A DNA stretch of 35,225 nucleotides from Ruminococcaceae bacterium UBA1405 (GTDB taxonomy: Bacteria > Bacillota > Clostridia > Oscillospirales > Ruminococcaceae). Positions 23,626-32,322 of this stretch are shown piece by piece (within the stretch, counting starts at the first letter, position 1; each line of letters starts with the position of its first letter). Under the pieces are notes generated by a model. That model made no database searches and had not been told where the DNA came from. It was given only the letters and a program-made list of their open reading frames with translations. Position numbers and translations under genes: made by a program. The stretch is from the NCBI GenBank assembly GCA_002305685.1, contig DBQB01000052.1:1-35225 (forward strand). Reading direction: 5' to 3'.

Positions 23626-25425
23626 ATGAAAACGAGAAAAATTGTTGCTGCATCGCTAGCGTTGGCGATCGGAATCTCCATGTTTTCCGGTTGCTCCAGC
23701 ACTGCGACCTCCAGCGGCACTTCTTCCCCTTCGGACAGTACTGGTTCCAGCTCTTCCGCATCTACTTCCAGTGCTACAGGTGAAAAAATCTATTATACCT
23801 GCACCAGTTTGGCCGCCGCAAACATCAATCCTCACGGCGCCACCTCTTCCTTTGACAGCGAAATTATTCAGTTTGCTACCGCCAACCTTTACCGTTATGT
23901 CCCCACTGAGGACAGAAAGTCCTGTGTGTTGGCTCCTGATCTAGCTGATGGCCTACCGGAACAGATCGACGATTATACTTGGCATATCAAGATTTCTCCG
24001 GAAGCCTGCTGGTCGGACGGAACGCCCATCACGGCGGATACCTTCATCCAGTCCTGGAAATGGGGCCTTGATCCCAAGATGCTTTGGGAGACCGGAACCA
24101 ACCTGGCATCCAGCCCCTTCCTGGTGGTGGAAAACGCCATGGCCTATTATACCCAGGGCGACACCAACAGCGTAGCCTGGGAGGATGTGGGCTTTAAGAA
24201 GGTGGATGATCTCACCGTCGAGGTGACCACCGAACAGAGATTTACCCAGCAAAACGTGATGCGCTTTTTCTCCACCAACGTTACCGGACCGGTGAAAACC
24301 GACCTCTATGAAAGCCTGATGGATGAAAACGGCCTTACCACCCAGTATGGCACCGATGCAGATAAATTTGCCTGCTGCGGTCCGTTTGTGCTCACCAGTT
24401 GGATCAAAGGATCCGAGCGCGTCTTTGAAAAGAATGAAAATTACCTCCACGCCGACGAGATCAAATTGGACGGCGTCAATGTGAAGGTTGTCAACGATAC
24501 CGGTACCCAGATGCAGATGTTTGAGTCGGGCCAGGTGGATTATATCTCCCTTTCGGCCGACGGTTACGCCAAGTACGAGGAAGATCCCCGTACCGTGGTT
24601 TACGGTTCCCGTGTCGTCCGCCAGATTGAGATCAACCGCTCCAGCACCGAAAAACCGATTCTGGGCAACCAGAAATTCCGTCAAGCGTTATATTACGCAA
24701 CAGACCGCGAGACGTTGGCCAATTTGGGCAAACACCTTCCCGCTCCCTATTACTGCTCAACCTCGCTGGTAGCCCTTGCCGATGGTACCCTCTTCAGAGA
24801 TCTCCCGGAGAGCCAGGCGTATCTGCCGGAAAACAACGGCTACGATCCCGAAAAGGCAAAACAGCTCTTTGACGAAGCTTGCGCCGAGGAAGGGGTTACC
24901 GGGAAGCTGACCCTTCAGATGAACTATTACGATTCCCGCGAGGATGTCAAGATGATGGCCGAATATATTCAGAAGGCGTGGCCGGAAATCTTTGGCACCG
25001 ATAAGTTTGAGATTGTTCTGCAGGCTCTGCCCTCCGATGCCTTGTTTGACACCATGAGCGCCTGCCAGACTGATCCCAACTCTTATGAGCTATCCTGGGG
25101 TTCCTGGAGCTGGAGTTCCGCCGACTTCTGTCCGGTAAGAAACTTTGAACCGTTCCAGAGCGATTATTCCAGAAGAAATGCCAACTACGGCAACGCCGAA
25201 TTGGATGCGCTGTACGAGGAGTCGATGCAGGAAGAGGTTCGTTTGGACGAGAACCGCCTGGTAGAGCTGGCACAGGAAATCGAACAGATCTACATCGAGG
25301 ATGTTCTGGCAATTCCCGTTTTCGAGGTTGTCAATAAGTGTATGTTCTCCGATCGGGTGATTACCCCTGTAGATACCTACGTCAGCGGCCTCGGTTGGGG
25401 TGAAAAATATTTCGATATCGCTTAA
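23626..25425 (+). CDS. Peptide ABC transporter substrate-binding lipoprotein 1 (SBP family 5)
   Basis: A 599-residue lipoprotein of the OppA/DppA family that captures peptides outside the membrane for the importer encoded downstream. The signal peptide ends in a lipobox, MFSGC (Cys about 22), followed by a Ser/Thr-rich linker of about 30 residues. The mature domain has the family blocks PDLADGLPEQIDDYTWHIKI, WSDGTPITADTFIQSWKW, TDADKFACCGPFVLTSW and NEN-YLHADEIKLDGVNVK. I chose ATG 23626 behind AAGGAGG; an ATG at 23575 lacks a site. It is very similar to the next binding protein; the stretch around PENNGYDPEKAKQLFDEAC and on to VKMMAEY is identical in both. Confidence 0.93.
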   Translation: MKTRKIVAASLALAIGISMFSGCSSTATSSGTSSPSDSTGSSSSASTSSATGEKIYYTCTSLAAANINPHGATSSFDSEIIQFATANLYRYVPTEDRKSCVLAPDLADGLPEQIDDYTWHIKISPEACWSDGTPITADTFIQSWKWGLDPKMLWETGTNLASSPFLVVENAMAYYTQGDTNSVAWEDVGFKKVDDLTVEVTTEQRFTQQNVMRFFSTNVTGPVKTDLYESLMDENGLTTQYGTDADKFACCGPFVLTSWIKGSERVFEKNENYLHADEIKLDGVNVKVVNDTGTQMQMFESGQVDYISLSADGYAKYEEDPRTVVYGSRVVRQIEINRSSTEKPILGNQKFRQALYYATDRETLANLGKHLPAPYYCSTSLVALADGTLFRDLPESQAYLPENNGYDPEKAKQLFDEACAEEGVTGKLTLQMNYYDSREDVKMMAEYIQKAWPEIFGTDKFEIVLQALPSDALFDTMSACQTDPNSYELSWGSWSWSSADFCPVRNFEPFQSDYSRRNANYGNAELDALYEESMQEEVRLDENRLVELAQEIEQIYIEDVLAIPVFEVVNKCMFSDRVITPVDTYVSGLGWGEKYFDIA

Positions 25426-25738
25426 CCCTTTCAGATTGCGCGGTATGTATGCGCTGCGATGATTCCTCCCCGGCGTTCGGTATTGGAGATTCCTTGGAAT
25501 ACCGGGGAGGATCTCGGGCGCAGCTTTCCAACCGGCTTTGCGGCGATTCGCGCCGCGGTACCCGTCCAAAACAGGATGAAAGAGAATGCGGGGATCCGGT
25601 GGAAACGATTCATAGGGAAACGAATTTGATATGTTTGTAACAGTGATCCTCGGCGCTTACGATCGTTGATCGCTGTTTCTCCCCGGCGGTTTTGCACCGC
25701 TTCAGGGAATATTTATATGGCAAAGGAGACAACAAACC
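25426..25738 (+). other. Structured spacer between the two binding-protein genes
   Basis: The 313-base gap holds several potential hairpins: TCCTCCCC+GGTATT pairing with AATACC+GGGGAGGA (25464-25511, with a 7-base bulge), GCGGC/GCCGC near 25547, AACAGTGATC/GATCGCTGTT near 25637-25677 (one wobble) and GCGG/CCGC just after. None has a following T-run, so they look like processing or stability elements rather than terminators. No convincing promoter was seen. Confidence 0.5.
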
Positions 25739-27529
25739 ATGAAAAAGACATTGGCACTTGCTCTGGCTGTGGTAATGGCCATGGGCACAATGGCTGGTTG
25801 CTCTTCCGGAACGACCTCCTCTGAGGCGTCGTCCGGTACGTCTTCCAGCGCTGGCACCAGCGGGACAGAATCCACCAGCGGTTCTAAGATTTACTATACT
25901 TCCTCCACCACCGCTGCTTCCAACATCAGCCCCCATGATGCTACCAGCACCTACGACAGCGAAATCACCGATCTGACCACGGCATATCTGTATCGCTATG
26001 TGGCCACCGAAGACCGTCAGTCCGCTGTGATCGTTCCGGATCTGGCTGCGGATCTTCCGGTTCAGATTGACGACTACACTTGGCAGATTACCCTGGACGA
26101 GAACGCTTGCTGGTCCGACGGTGAGCCTATCACTGCCGAAACTATGGTACAGTCCTGGAAATACGCCATCGACCCCATCATGATGCATGAGGGTGGCGCC
26201 AACGTAGCTCAGGGTACCATCAACATTAAAAACGCACAGGCTTACTACACCCAGGGCGACAGCAACAGCGTTGCTTGGGAGGATGTGGGCATCAAGGTTG
26301 TGGACGATCTGACCTTTGAGATCACTACCGAGCAGAAATATTCTCAGCAGGAAGTGATGCGTTTCACCATTTCCCAGTACGCTTGCCCGGTTCGGGTAGA
26401 TATGTACGAAGAACTGATGAACGATACCAAGACCGCCACCCTGTACGGCACTGAGGCAGATAAATTTATGTGCTGTGGTCCGTTTATTCTCACCAGCTGG
26501 GTGAAGGGTTCCGAGCGTGTGTTCGAGAAGAACCCCAACTATCTGCATGCGGACGAGATCAAACTGGACGGCATCAACGTAAAGATCATCAACGATCCCG
26601 GTACACAGCTGCAGATGTTTGAGTCCGGCCAGCTGGATTACCTCTCTCTCTCCGCTGAGGGTTACAAGAAGTACGAAGAGGATCCCAGAGTGATTGCCTA
26701 CGGTACCCGTTCTGTTCGTCAGATCGAGATCAACCGTTCCAACACCGAGAAACCCATCCTTGGAAATCAGAAATTCCGTCAGGCGCTCTATTATGCCACC
26801 GACCGTACCACCTTGGCCGATCTGGGTGAGCATGTAGCGGCTCCCTTCTATATCACCGATTTCTGCGTGGCTTATGCCGACGGCACCAAGTTCAGAGATC
26901 TGCCTGAGAGCCAGGCTTACGTTCCCGAGAACAATGGTTACGATCCTGAAAAGGCCAAACAGCTCTTTGATGAGGCTTGTGCCGAGGAAGGCGTGACCGG
27001 TAAGCTGACCCTTCAGATGAACTACTACGATTCCCGCGAGGACGTCAAGATGATGGCCGAATATCTGCAAAAGGCATGGCCGGAAATCTTTGGCACCGAT
27101 AAGTTTGAGATCGTTCTGCAGGCACTTCCTTCTGCATCCTTGTTTGACACCATGAAGGCTTGTCAGGATGACCCCAATTCCTATGAATTGTCCTGGGGTT
27201 CCTGGAGCTGGGGTTCTGCGGACTTCGATCCTTCCAGAATCTTTGAGCCCTTCCAGAGTGATTACTCCAGAAGAAACTCCAACTACAACAACGCGGAGTT
27301 GGATGCTCTGTATCAGCAAGGCAGAACCGACGAGATCAGAACCGACGAGGTGAAGAATGCCGAGATCGCCCAGCAGATGGAGCAGATCTACATCAACGAC
27401 GTGCTGGCTCTGCCGGTGTTCCAGGTTGTAGAGAAGGCCATCTTCTCCGACCGTCTGGTAACTCCTGTTGATACCTACGTCAGCGGCCTTGGTTGGGGCG
27501 TTCGTTACTTCGATATCGTCGAGGAGTAA
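25739..27529 (+). CDS. Peptide ABC transporter substrate-binding lipoprotein 2 (SBP family 5)
   Basis: A 596-residue paralogue of the preceding gene. The signal peptide MKKTLALALAVVMAMGTMAGC ends in the lipobox MAGC (Cys21), then a Ser/Thr/Gly linker of about 28 residues. The mature part aligns end to end with the first copy (for example KIYYTSSTTAASNISPHDAT against KIYYTCTSLAAANINPHGAT), with highest identity in the C-terminal third. Differences lie mainly in residues about 130-210, where ligand-facing loops are expected. AAAGGAG lies 11 bases before the ATG. Two binding proteins sharing one translocator usually widen the range of peptides taken up; this is inference. Confidence 0.93.
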   Translation: MKKTLALALAVVMAMGTMAGCSSGTTSSEASSGTSSSAGTSGTESTSGSKIYYTSSTTAASNISPHDATSTYDSEITDLTTAYLYRYVATEDRQSAVIVPDLAADLPVQIDDYTWQITLDENACWSDGEPITAETMVQSWKYAIDPIMMHEGGANVAQGTINIKNAQAYYTQGDSNSVAWEDVGIKVVDDLTFEITTEQKYSQQEVMRFTISQYACPVRVDMYEELMNDTKTATLYGTEADKFMCCGPFILTSWVKGSERVFEKNPNYLHADEIKLDGINVKIINDPGTQLQMFESGQLDYLSLSAEGYKKYEEDPRVIAYGTRSVRQIEINRSNTEKPILGNQKFRQALYYATDRTTLADLGEHVAAPFYITDFCVAYADGTKFRDLPESQAYVPENNGYDPEKAKQLFDEACAEEGVTGKLTLQMNYYDSREDVKMMAEYLQKAWPEIFGTDKFEIVLQALPSASLFDTMKACQDDPNSYELSWGSWSWGSADFDPSRIFEPFQSDYSRRNSNYNNAELDALYQQGRTDEIRTDEVKNAEIAQQMEQIYINDVLALPVFQVVEKAIFSDRLVTPVDTYVSGLGWGVRYFDIVEE

Positions 27530-27989
27530 AAGTGATCCCTTTGGGACATTCGTTGTTTGAAAACAAAACCGTTTCTCCCAGTCGGAAGAAACGGAGATAG
27601 CGGTAAACAAAGAGGTTTGCAACGGGGCTGCGGCGGAATATTTCCGCAGCAGTCCCAATGTTGCAGATGTTTTTTGATTTATGCTGTGAAGTTACCGGGC
27701 TTGTAGAGTTGCATCCACCAAGTCCGGAAATGGAGCGGCAAATCCTGTTTTCCAATTCGGCATCCCAGTTTGCTTGGACAGCTTAACGGCTGTCGGGGCA
27801 AAGGCGATTGCTGAATTGATTAAGGATAGCACCGGTCCCTATGCGGTCAGAGGGGCGTTCGGTGCCGCGGTACTGGCTTAAGCCGGTGCTATATTTAGTC
27901 GGTTCAGTAATCCGGTAATTGTGACAGGAGAGAAGAAGCGGCTTTCTCCACTGTCAAAATAAAACCAACAAGACAGGAGAATGTGATGT
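27530..27989 (+). other. Structured spacer between binding protein 2 and permease
   Basis: This 460-base gap contains a stem-loop just after the binding-protein gene, GGGGCTGCGGCGGAA/TTCCGCAGCAGTCCC (27624-27656; two imperfect pairs, loop TAT), with T6 only 14 bases later. Further on lies a 10-bp inverted repeat, ATAGCACCGG/CCGGTGCTAT (27826-27892), enclosing 47 bases. A short open frame without a start codon (about 27690-27881) reads GIPVCLDSLTAVGAKAIAEL and may be a gene remnant or chance. The hairpins probably lower permease expression relative to binding protein. Confidence 0.45.
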
Positions 27990-28934
27990 ATGACCAGATA
28001 TATTATTGAGCGTATTATAGCGATGTTTATCACGCTGTTTATCATTGTCACAATCGCTTTCTGTGTCGTTCGTATGATGCCGGGAAGCGTTTACGACAAT
28101 CCGGAGCTTCCCCAGAGCGTTATCGATGCGCTGGAAGCAAAAGCACATCTCAATGAGCCGCTGCTGGTGCAGTACGGTTATTTCCTCAAAGGCGTAATTT
28201 TGGAAGGTGACTGGGGTACCTCGGTAAAGATTGAGCCCAGTGTGCCCGCTTTTGACGTGCTTGTCAAGAGAATTCCTGTGACGCTGGAGATCAATATCTA
28301 CTCCCTGCTGATCTCGTTGCCTTTGGGTATTATCTTCGGGACCATCGCCGCTCTGCGGAAAAATAAACTTGCCGACCATTTGATTTCTGTGATGGTGGTT
28401 ATCTGTATTTCGGTTCCATCCTTTGTATTTGCGTCGCTGCTGCAGTATGTGCTGGCGTTTAAACTGGAACTGTTCCCCATCGTGTATGAGTCCACAGCTG
28501 TGGGCGTCCAGCGGTTTGCTTCCATGGCGCTGCCGATTATGGCTCTGGCCTTCGGTCCCATTGCCACCGTTACCCGCTATCTGAGAGGCGAGCTGGTTGA
28601 AACGGTGAACTCCGAGTTTATGACCCTGGCCAAAACCAAAGGCCTCAATCAGGTACAGGCTACCGTTCGCCATGCGTTTCGTAACTCCTGCCTGCCTTTG
28701 ACCAACGTTATCATCCCCATGTTTACAAACGTTCTGGGCGGTTCTCTGGTCATCGAGAGGATTTTCTCCATTCCCGGTGTTGGCGGCATTATGATCAATT
28801 CCATCAACGCCAACGACCATCCGCTGACCATTGCGGTTTTGATCTTCTACTCTCTGGTTTCGTTGCTGACCATCTTGATCGTTGACCTTTCCTATGGCAT
28901 CATCGATCCTCGTATCAGATTGGAGGCTAAATAA
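27990..28934 (+). CDS. Peptide ABC transporter permease (OppB/DppB type)
   Basis: A 314-residue inner-membrane permease with six expected helices. The N-terminus RYIIERIIAMFITLFIIVTI and FCVVRMMPGSVYDNPELP is typical of DppB/OppB. The EAA loop that contacts the ATPases is seen in LVETVNSEFMTLAKTKGLNQ, followed by RHAFRNSCLPLTNVIIP. SIPGVGGIMINSINANDHPL and the terminal DLSYGIIDPRIRL match the family. The start is ATG 27990, 10 bases after CAGGAG. One base separates its stop from the next start, so translation is probably coupled. Confidence 0.94.
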   Translation: MTRYIIERIIAMFITLFIIVTIAFCVVRMMPGSVYDNPELPQSVIDALEAKAHLNEPLLVQYGYFLKGVILEGDWGTSVKIEPSVPAFDVLVKRIPVTLEINIYSLLISLPLGIIFGTIAALRKNKLADHLISVMVVICISVPSFVFASLLQYVLAFKLELFPIVYESTAVGVQRFASMALPIMALAFGPIATVTRYLRGELVETVNSEFMTLAKTKGLNQVQATVRHAFRNSCLPLTNVIIPMFTNVLGGSLVIERIFSIPGVGGIMINSINANDHPLTIAVLIFYSLVSLLTILIVDLSYGIIDPRIRLEAK

Positions 28935-28935
28935 G

Positions 28936-30078
28936 ATGTATATTGCAGATCAAAACAATATGCCCAAGATCCCCAAGGAAAAGTTTGTTTTTGTGCAGCA
29001 GGGCACTGCTATCAAGGATGAAAATTTTGAAACCAAGCCCATCGGCTTCTTCAAGGATGCGATGATGCGCTTTTGTAAGAATAAAGCGTCCGTCTCTGCG
29101 ATGGTGATCATCCTCTTCATCATCTTCCTGTCCATCTTCGGGCCCAGCTTTAACTCCTACGGCTTTAACGATCAGGACGTCAACCGCATCAATCTGCCGC
29201 CCCGTATCCCGGTACTTGAGAACATTGGAATTGCGGATGGCACCCGTGTTCTTACCAACCGCCGGGTGGATAATCTGGACGATCCGGAAAAATATCCTGA
29301 GGGCAGTATCGTTGAGATTCTCAACCGCCGCACCGAGAAAAATGTGGAGATGTGCGACGTTAAGATCAACTACTATGTGTATACCGGATACGATGACGAG
29401 TATTTCTGGGCCGGTACCGATTATCTGGGCCGCGACCTTTGGACCCGTCTCTGCCGTGGTTCCCGTGTCTCGCTGATGATCGCAACATTGGCGGTGTTTG
29501 CCAATATCTTGATTGGTATTATATACGGCGCCATCGCCGGCTATTACGGCGGCAAGGTGGATATGGTGATGATGCGTATCTGTGAAATCATCGGTGCCTT
29601 CCCGCAGGTGGTTGTGGCGACACTGTTTATCATGTTCTTCGGAACTGGTATCTTCTCCATCGTCATGGCGCTGATTATCCGTGGATGGATCTCTACCGCT
29701 CGGCTGATCCGTGCCCAGTTCCTCCGCTTCAAATCCCGGGAATATGTTTTGGCGGCCAGAACTCTGGGTGTGCGCGACCGTGCGCTGATTTTCCGTCATA
29801 TTCTCCCCAACTCCATCGGTCCCATCATCACCAAAGCGATGATCGAGGTTCCCAATGCGATCTTCTCCGAATCCTTCCTGGCCTTTATCGGCTTGGGACT
29901 GCAGGCGCCGGAACCCTCCATCGGCGTTCTGCTCTCCGATGGGCAGAAGGTTCTGCTGCATTATCCTTACCAGACCCTGTTCCCCGCGCTGCTGATTTCG
30001 ATTCTGATGATCTCCTTCAACCTGTTCTCCAACGGCCTGAGAGACGCTTTCGACCCGACTATGCGCGGAATTGACTAA
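28936..30078 (+). CDS. Peptide ABC transporter permease (OppC/DppC type)
   Basis: A 380-residue partner permease. The hydrophilic N-terminus with FFKDAMMRFCKNKASV is the OppC_N domain, followed by helix 1 at about residues 54-69. The conserved FWAGTDYLGRDLWTRLCRGSR starts only at residue 157, because the outside loop after helix 1 is about 90 residues long, some 50 more than the common DppC length. The EAA loop is FKSREYVLAARTLGVRDRAL, and the C-terminus ends LRDAFDPTMRGID, both typical. I chose ATG 28936, one base after the preceding stop; an earlier in-frame start at 28882 would lie inside that gene. Confidence 0.94.
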   Translation: MYIADQNNMPKIPKEKFVFVQQGTAIKDENFETKPIGFFKDAMMRFCKNKASVSAMVIILFIIFLSIFGPSFNSYGFNDQDVNRINLPPRIPVLENIGIADGTRVLTNRRVDNLDDPEKYPEGSIVEILNRRTEKNVEMCDVKINYYVYTGYDDEYFWAGTDYLGRDLWTRLCRGSRVSLMIATLAVFANILIGIIYGAIAGYYGGKVDMVMMRICEIIGAFPQVVVATLFIMFFGTGIFSIVMALIIRGWISTARLIRAQFLRFKSREYVLAARTLGVRDRALIFRHILPNSIGPIITKAMIEVPNAIFSESFLAFIGLGLQAPEPSIGVLLSDGQKVLLHYPYQTLFPALLISILMISFNLFSNGLRDAFDPTMRGID

Positions 30079-30097
30079 AAACAAGGAGGTGCTGACA

Positions 30098-31141
30098 ATG
30101 GCAGAGAAGAATGATATCATCTTGGAGGTCAAGGACCTTCATGTTTCCTTTAAAAGCTATGCCGGATATGTTCGCGCTGTCCGGGGAGTCAACTTTACCC
30201 TGCACAAGGGCGAAACCATCGCCATCGTGGGCGAATCCGGTTCCGGTAAGTCGGTCAGTGTCAAGACCATCATGGGCATCCTTTCCAAAAACGCGGTGAT
30301 CGATTCCGGCGAGGTGCTCTATGACGGAATGGATCTGACCAAGGTAGACGAAAAGGTGTTCCATACCCTGCGGGGCAAACGGATCGGACTGATCTTCCAG
30401 GATCCCCTTTCCGCCCTCAATCCCATTATGAAGATTGGCAAACAGATCACCGAGGTTCTGATTCTGGAACAGAAGATGAACAAGGAGGACGCTAAGAAGA
30501 AAGCCATCGAGCTGATGCGCGCTGTGGGCATTCCTCAGCCGGAGGTTCGTTTTGACCAGTATCCCTTCCAGTTTTCCGGTGGTATGCGTCAGAGAATCGT
30601 TATCGCCATTGCGCTGGCCAGCGATCCGGAAATTCTGATCTGCGACGAGCCTACCACAGCTCTTGACGTTACGGTGCAGTCCCGTATCCTGGAACTGATC
30701 AACAAAATCAAGGAAGAACGCAATCTTTCGGTTATCTTCATCACCCATGACCTGGGCGTTGTGGCCAATATGGCGGACCGGGTGTATGTGATGTATGCCG
30801 GCAAGGTGGTGGAGTTTGGCGAGAGTGAGGAAATCTTCTTCGAGCCTGCCCATCCCTATACCTGGGCGCTGCTCTCCTCCATGCCGGATCTGGAAACCAA
30901 GGATGAGAAACTGATGGCGATCCCCGGTACACCGCCCAATATGGTTTATCCTCCCAAAGGCGACGCCTTTGCGGCCAGAAACCAGTATGCCATGCAGATT
31001 GACTTTGAGGAGGAGCCGCCCTTCTTTAAGATCAGCGATACCCATTATGCGGCAACCTGGCTGCTTCATCCTGACGCCCCCGAAACCCCCATGCCTGAGC
31101 AGCTGAGCCAGCGAATTAAGCGGATGAAGGAGGAGGGCTAA
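30098..31141 (+). CDS. Peptide ABC transporter ATP-binding protein (OppD/DppD type)
   Basis: A 347-residue cytoplasmic ATPase. Walker A is GESGSGKS (about residues 46-53), the signature FSGGMRQRIVIA, Walker B ILICDEPTTALD and the switch histidine is in IFITHDLGVV. The C-terminal extension (PHPYTWALLSSMPDLE-like, with GTPPNMVYPPKGDAFAARN) is the oligopeptide/dipeptide transporter C-terminal domain. In it the usual Cys-rich Fe-S motif seen in many DppD proteins is missing: QYAMQIDFEEEPPFF stands where cysteines are often found. The start ATG 30098 follows AAGGAGGTG; an earlier in-frame start at 30071 lies at the end of the permease gene. Confidence 0.94.
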   Translation: MAEKNDIILEVKDLHVSFKSYAGYVRAVRGVNFTLHKGETIAIVGESGSGKSVSVKTIMGILSKNAVIDSGEVLYDGMDLTKVDEKVFHTLRGKRIGLIFQDPLSALNPIMKIGKQITEVLILEQKMNKEDAKKKAIELMRAVGIPQPEVRFDQYPFQFSGGMRQRIVIAIALASDPEILICDEPTTALDVTVQSRILELINKIKEERNLSVIFITHDLGVVANMADRVYVMYAGKVVEFGESEEIFFEPAHPYTWALLSSMPDLETKDEKLMAIPGTPPNMVYPPKGDAFAARNQYAMQIDFEEEPPFFKISDTHYAATWLLHPDAPETPMPEQLSQRIKRMKEEG

Positions 31142-31144
31142 CAA

Positions 31145-32104
31145 ATGGCAAACGAAGAAAGAAAGAAGATTCTGGAAGTCGAGCATCTGGCGATGCACTT
31201 TTCCACCGGACGTGGAAAGAAGAAGTCGGTGGTTAAGGCCATCAACGATGTGTCCTTCCATGTTTATGAGTCCGAAACCTTCGGGCTGGTGGGCGAGAGC
31301 GGATGCGGTAAAACCACCACTGGACGTGCGCTGATCCGTCTGTATAACCCTACCAGCGGTTCGGTCAAATTTGACGGCCGGGAACTGACCGGTCCTATGA
31401 CCAACGATCTGCGCAAATATATCACCTCCAATATGGGGATGATCTTTCAGGATCCCATCGATTCCCTCAATCCTCGTTTTACCATCCGTGAAATCATTTC
31501 CGAAGGTCTTAAAATTCGCGGTATCAAGGATGAGAAGGAATTGGACGACCGGGTATACGAGATGCTGGACAAAGTAGGTCTGACCAAGGAGCACGCCACC
31601 CGCTATCCCCATGAGTTTTCCGGCGGCCAGCGTCAGCGTATCGGCATTGCCCGCACCATCATCACCCGTCCCCGTCTGGTGATCGCCGACGAGCCGGTCT
31701 CCGCGCTGGACGTCTCCATTCAGGCGCAGGTCATCAATCTGCTCAACGAACTCAAGGAGGAGATGGGCCTTACCATCATCTTTATCGCCCATGACCTCTC
31801 TGTTGTAAAATATTTTTCCGACCGTATCGGTGTTATGTATTACGGAAAACTGGTGGAGGTTGCCGACAGCGAGGAATTGTATAAGCATCCCATCCACCCT
31901 TATACCCGTGCGCTGCTTTCTGCTGTGCCTCAGCCCAACCCGCTGACCGAGCGCAAGCGTGTGCGTCTGGTTTATGAACCGGAAAAAGCTCATGATTATT
32001 CCAAGGAACAGCCCCAAATGACCGAAGTGTTCCCGGGGCACTTTGTCTACGCCTCCCCCTCCGAGGTGGAAGCTTACCGTAAGGAGTTTGCAGACCGCCT
32101 GTAA
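31145..32104 (+). CDS. Peptide ABC transporter ATP-binding protein (OppF/DppF type)
   Basis: A 319-residue ATPase, partner of the preceding one. Walker A is GESGCGKTT (about 43-51), signature FSGGQRQRIGIART, Walker B LVIADEPVSALDVS, and the switch region IFIAHDLSVVKYFSDR. HPYTRALLSAVPQPNPL is the normal C-terminal oligopeptide domain. The start ATG lies 3 bases after the preceding stop, with GGAGGAGGG inside the end of that gene. It is the last gene of the transporter operon. Confidence 0.95.
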   Translation: MANEERKKILEVEHLAMHFSTGRGKKKSVVKAINDVSFHVYESETFGLVGESGCGKTTTGRALIRLYNPTSGSVKFDGRELTGPMTNDLRKYITSNMGMIFQDPIDSLNPRFTIREIISEGLKIRGIKDEKELDDRVYEMLDKVGLTKEHATRYPHEFSGGQRQRIGIARTIITRPRLVIADEPVSALDVSIQAQVINLLNELKEEMGLTIIFIAHDLSVVKYFSDRIGVMYYGKLVEVADSEELYKHPIHPYTRALLSAVPQPNPLTERKRVRLVYEPEKAHDYSKEQPQMTEVFPGHFVYASPSEVEAYRKEFADRL

Positions 32105-32143
32105 CGGCGGGACTCCCTCTGTTCCTTCTCAATTCATCGAAAG

Positions 32144-32187
32144 ATACCAACTTTCAGGGCCTTGCCCTGAAAGTTGGTATTTATTTT
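32144..32187 (+). terminator. Terminator of the peptide transporter operon
   Basis: A 17-bp perfect stem, ATACCAACTTTCAGGGC / GCCCTGAAAGTTGGTAT, with loop CTT, followed by TTATTTT. It is the strongest hairpin of the region. The next 140 bases contain no clear promoter. Confidence 0.88.
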
Positions 32188-32322
32188 ATATCAAATTTGC
32201 TCCCGCCTGTCTGGTGAGAGAAACCCCTGTTTGAAATCCAGGCGTCATCTTTTTTGGCGGTTTTCCACAGGGTGAGAAAGGCAGGTTGAAGCTGTAACAG
32301 ATCTTTGTTAGGAGGCGAAAAG

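Noticed and set aside
30059..32041. A 660-codon open frame on the minus strand
   Set aside because: Shadow of the two transporter ATPase genes, whose Walker and signature motifs are clear on the plus strand. The same applies to the long frames opposite the binding proteins (25610-27658) and pxpC (21222-22205).
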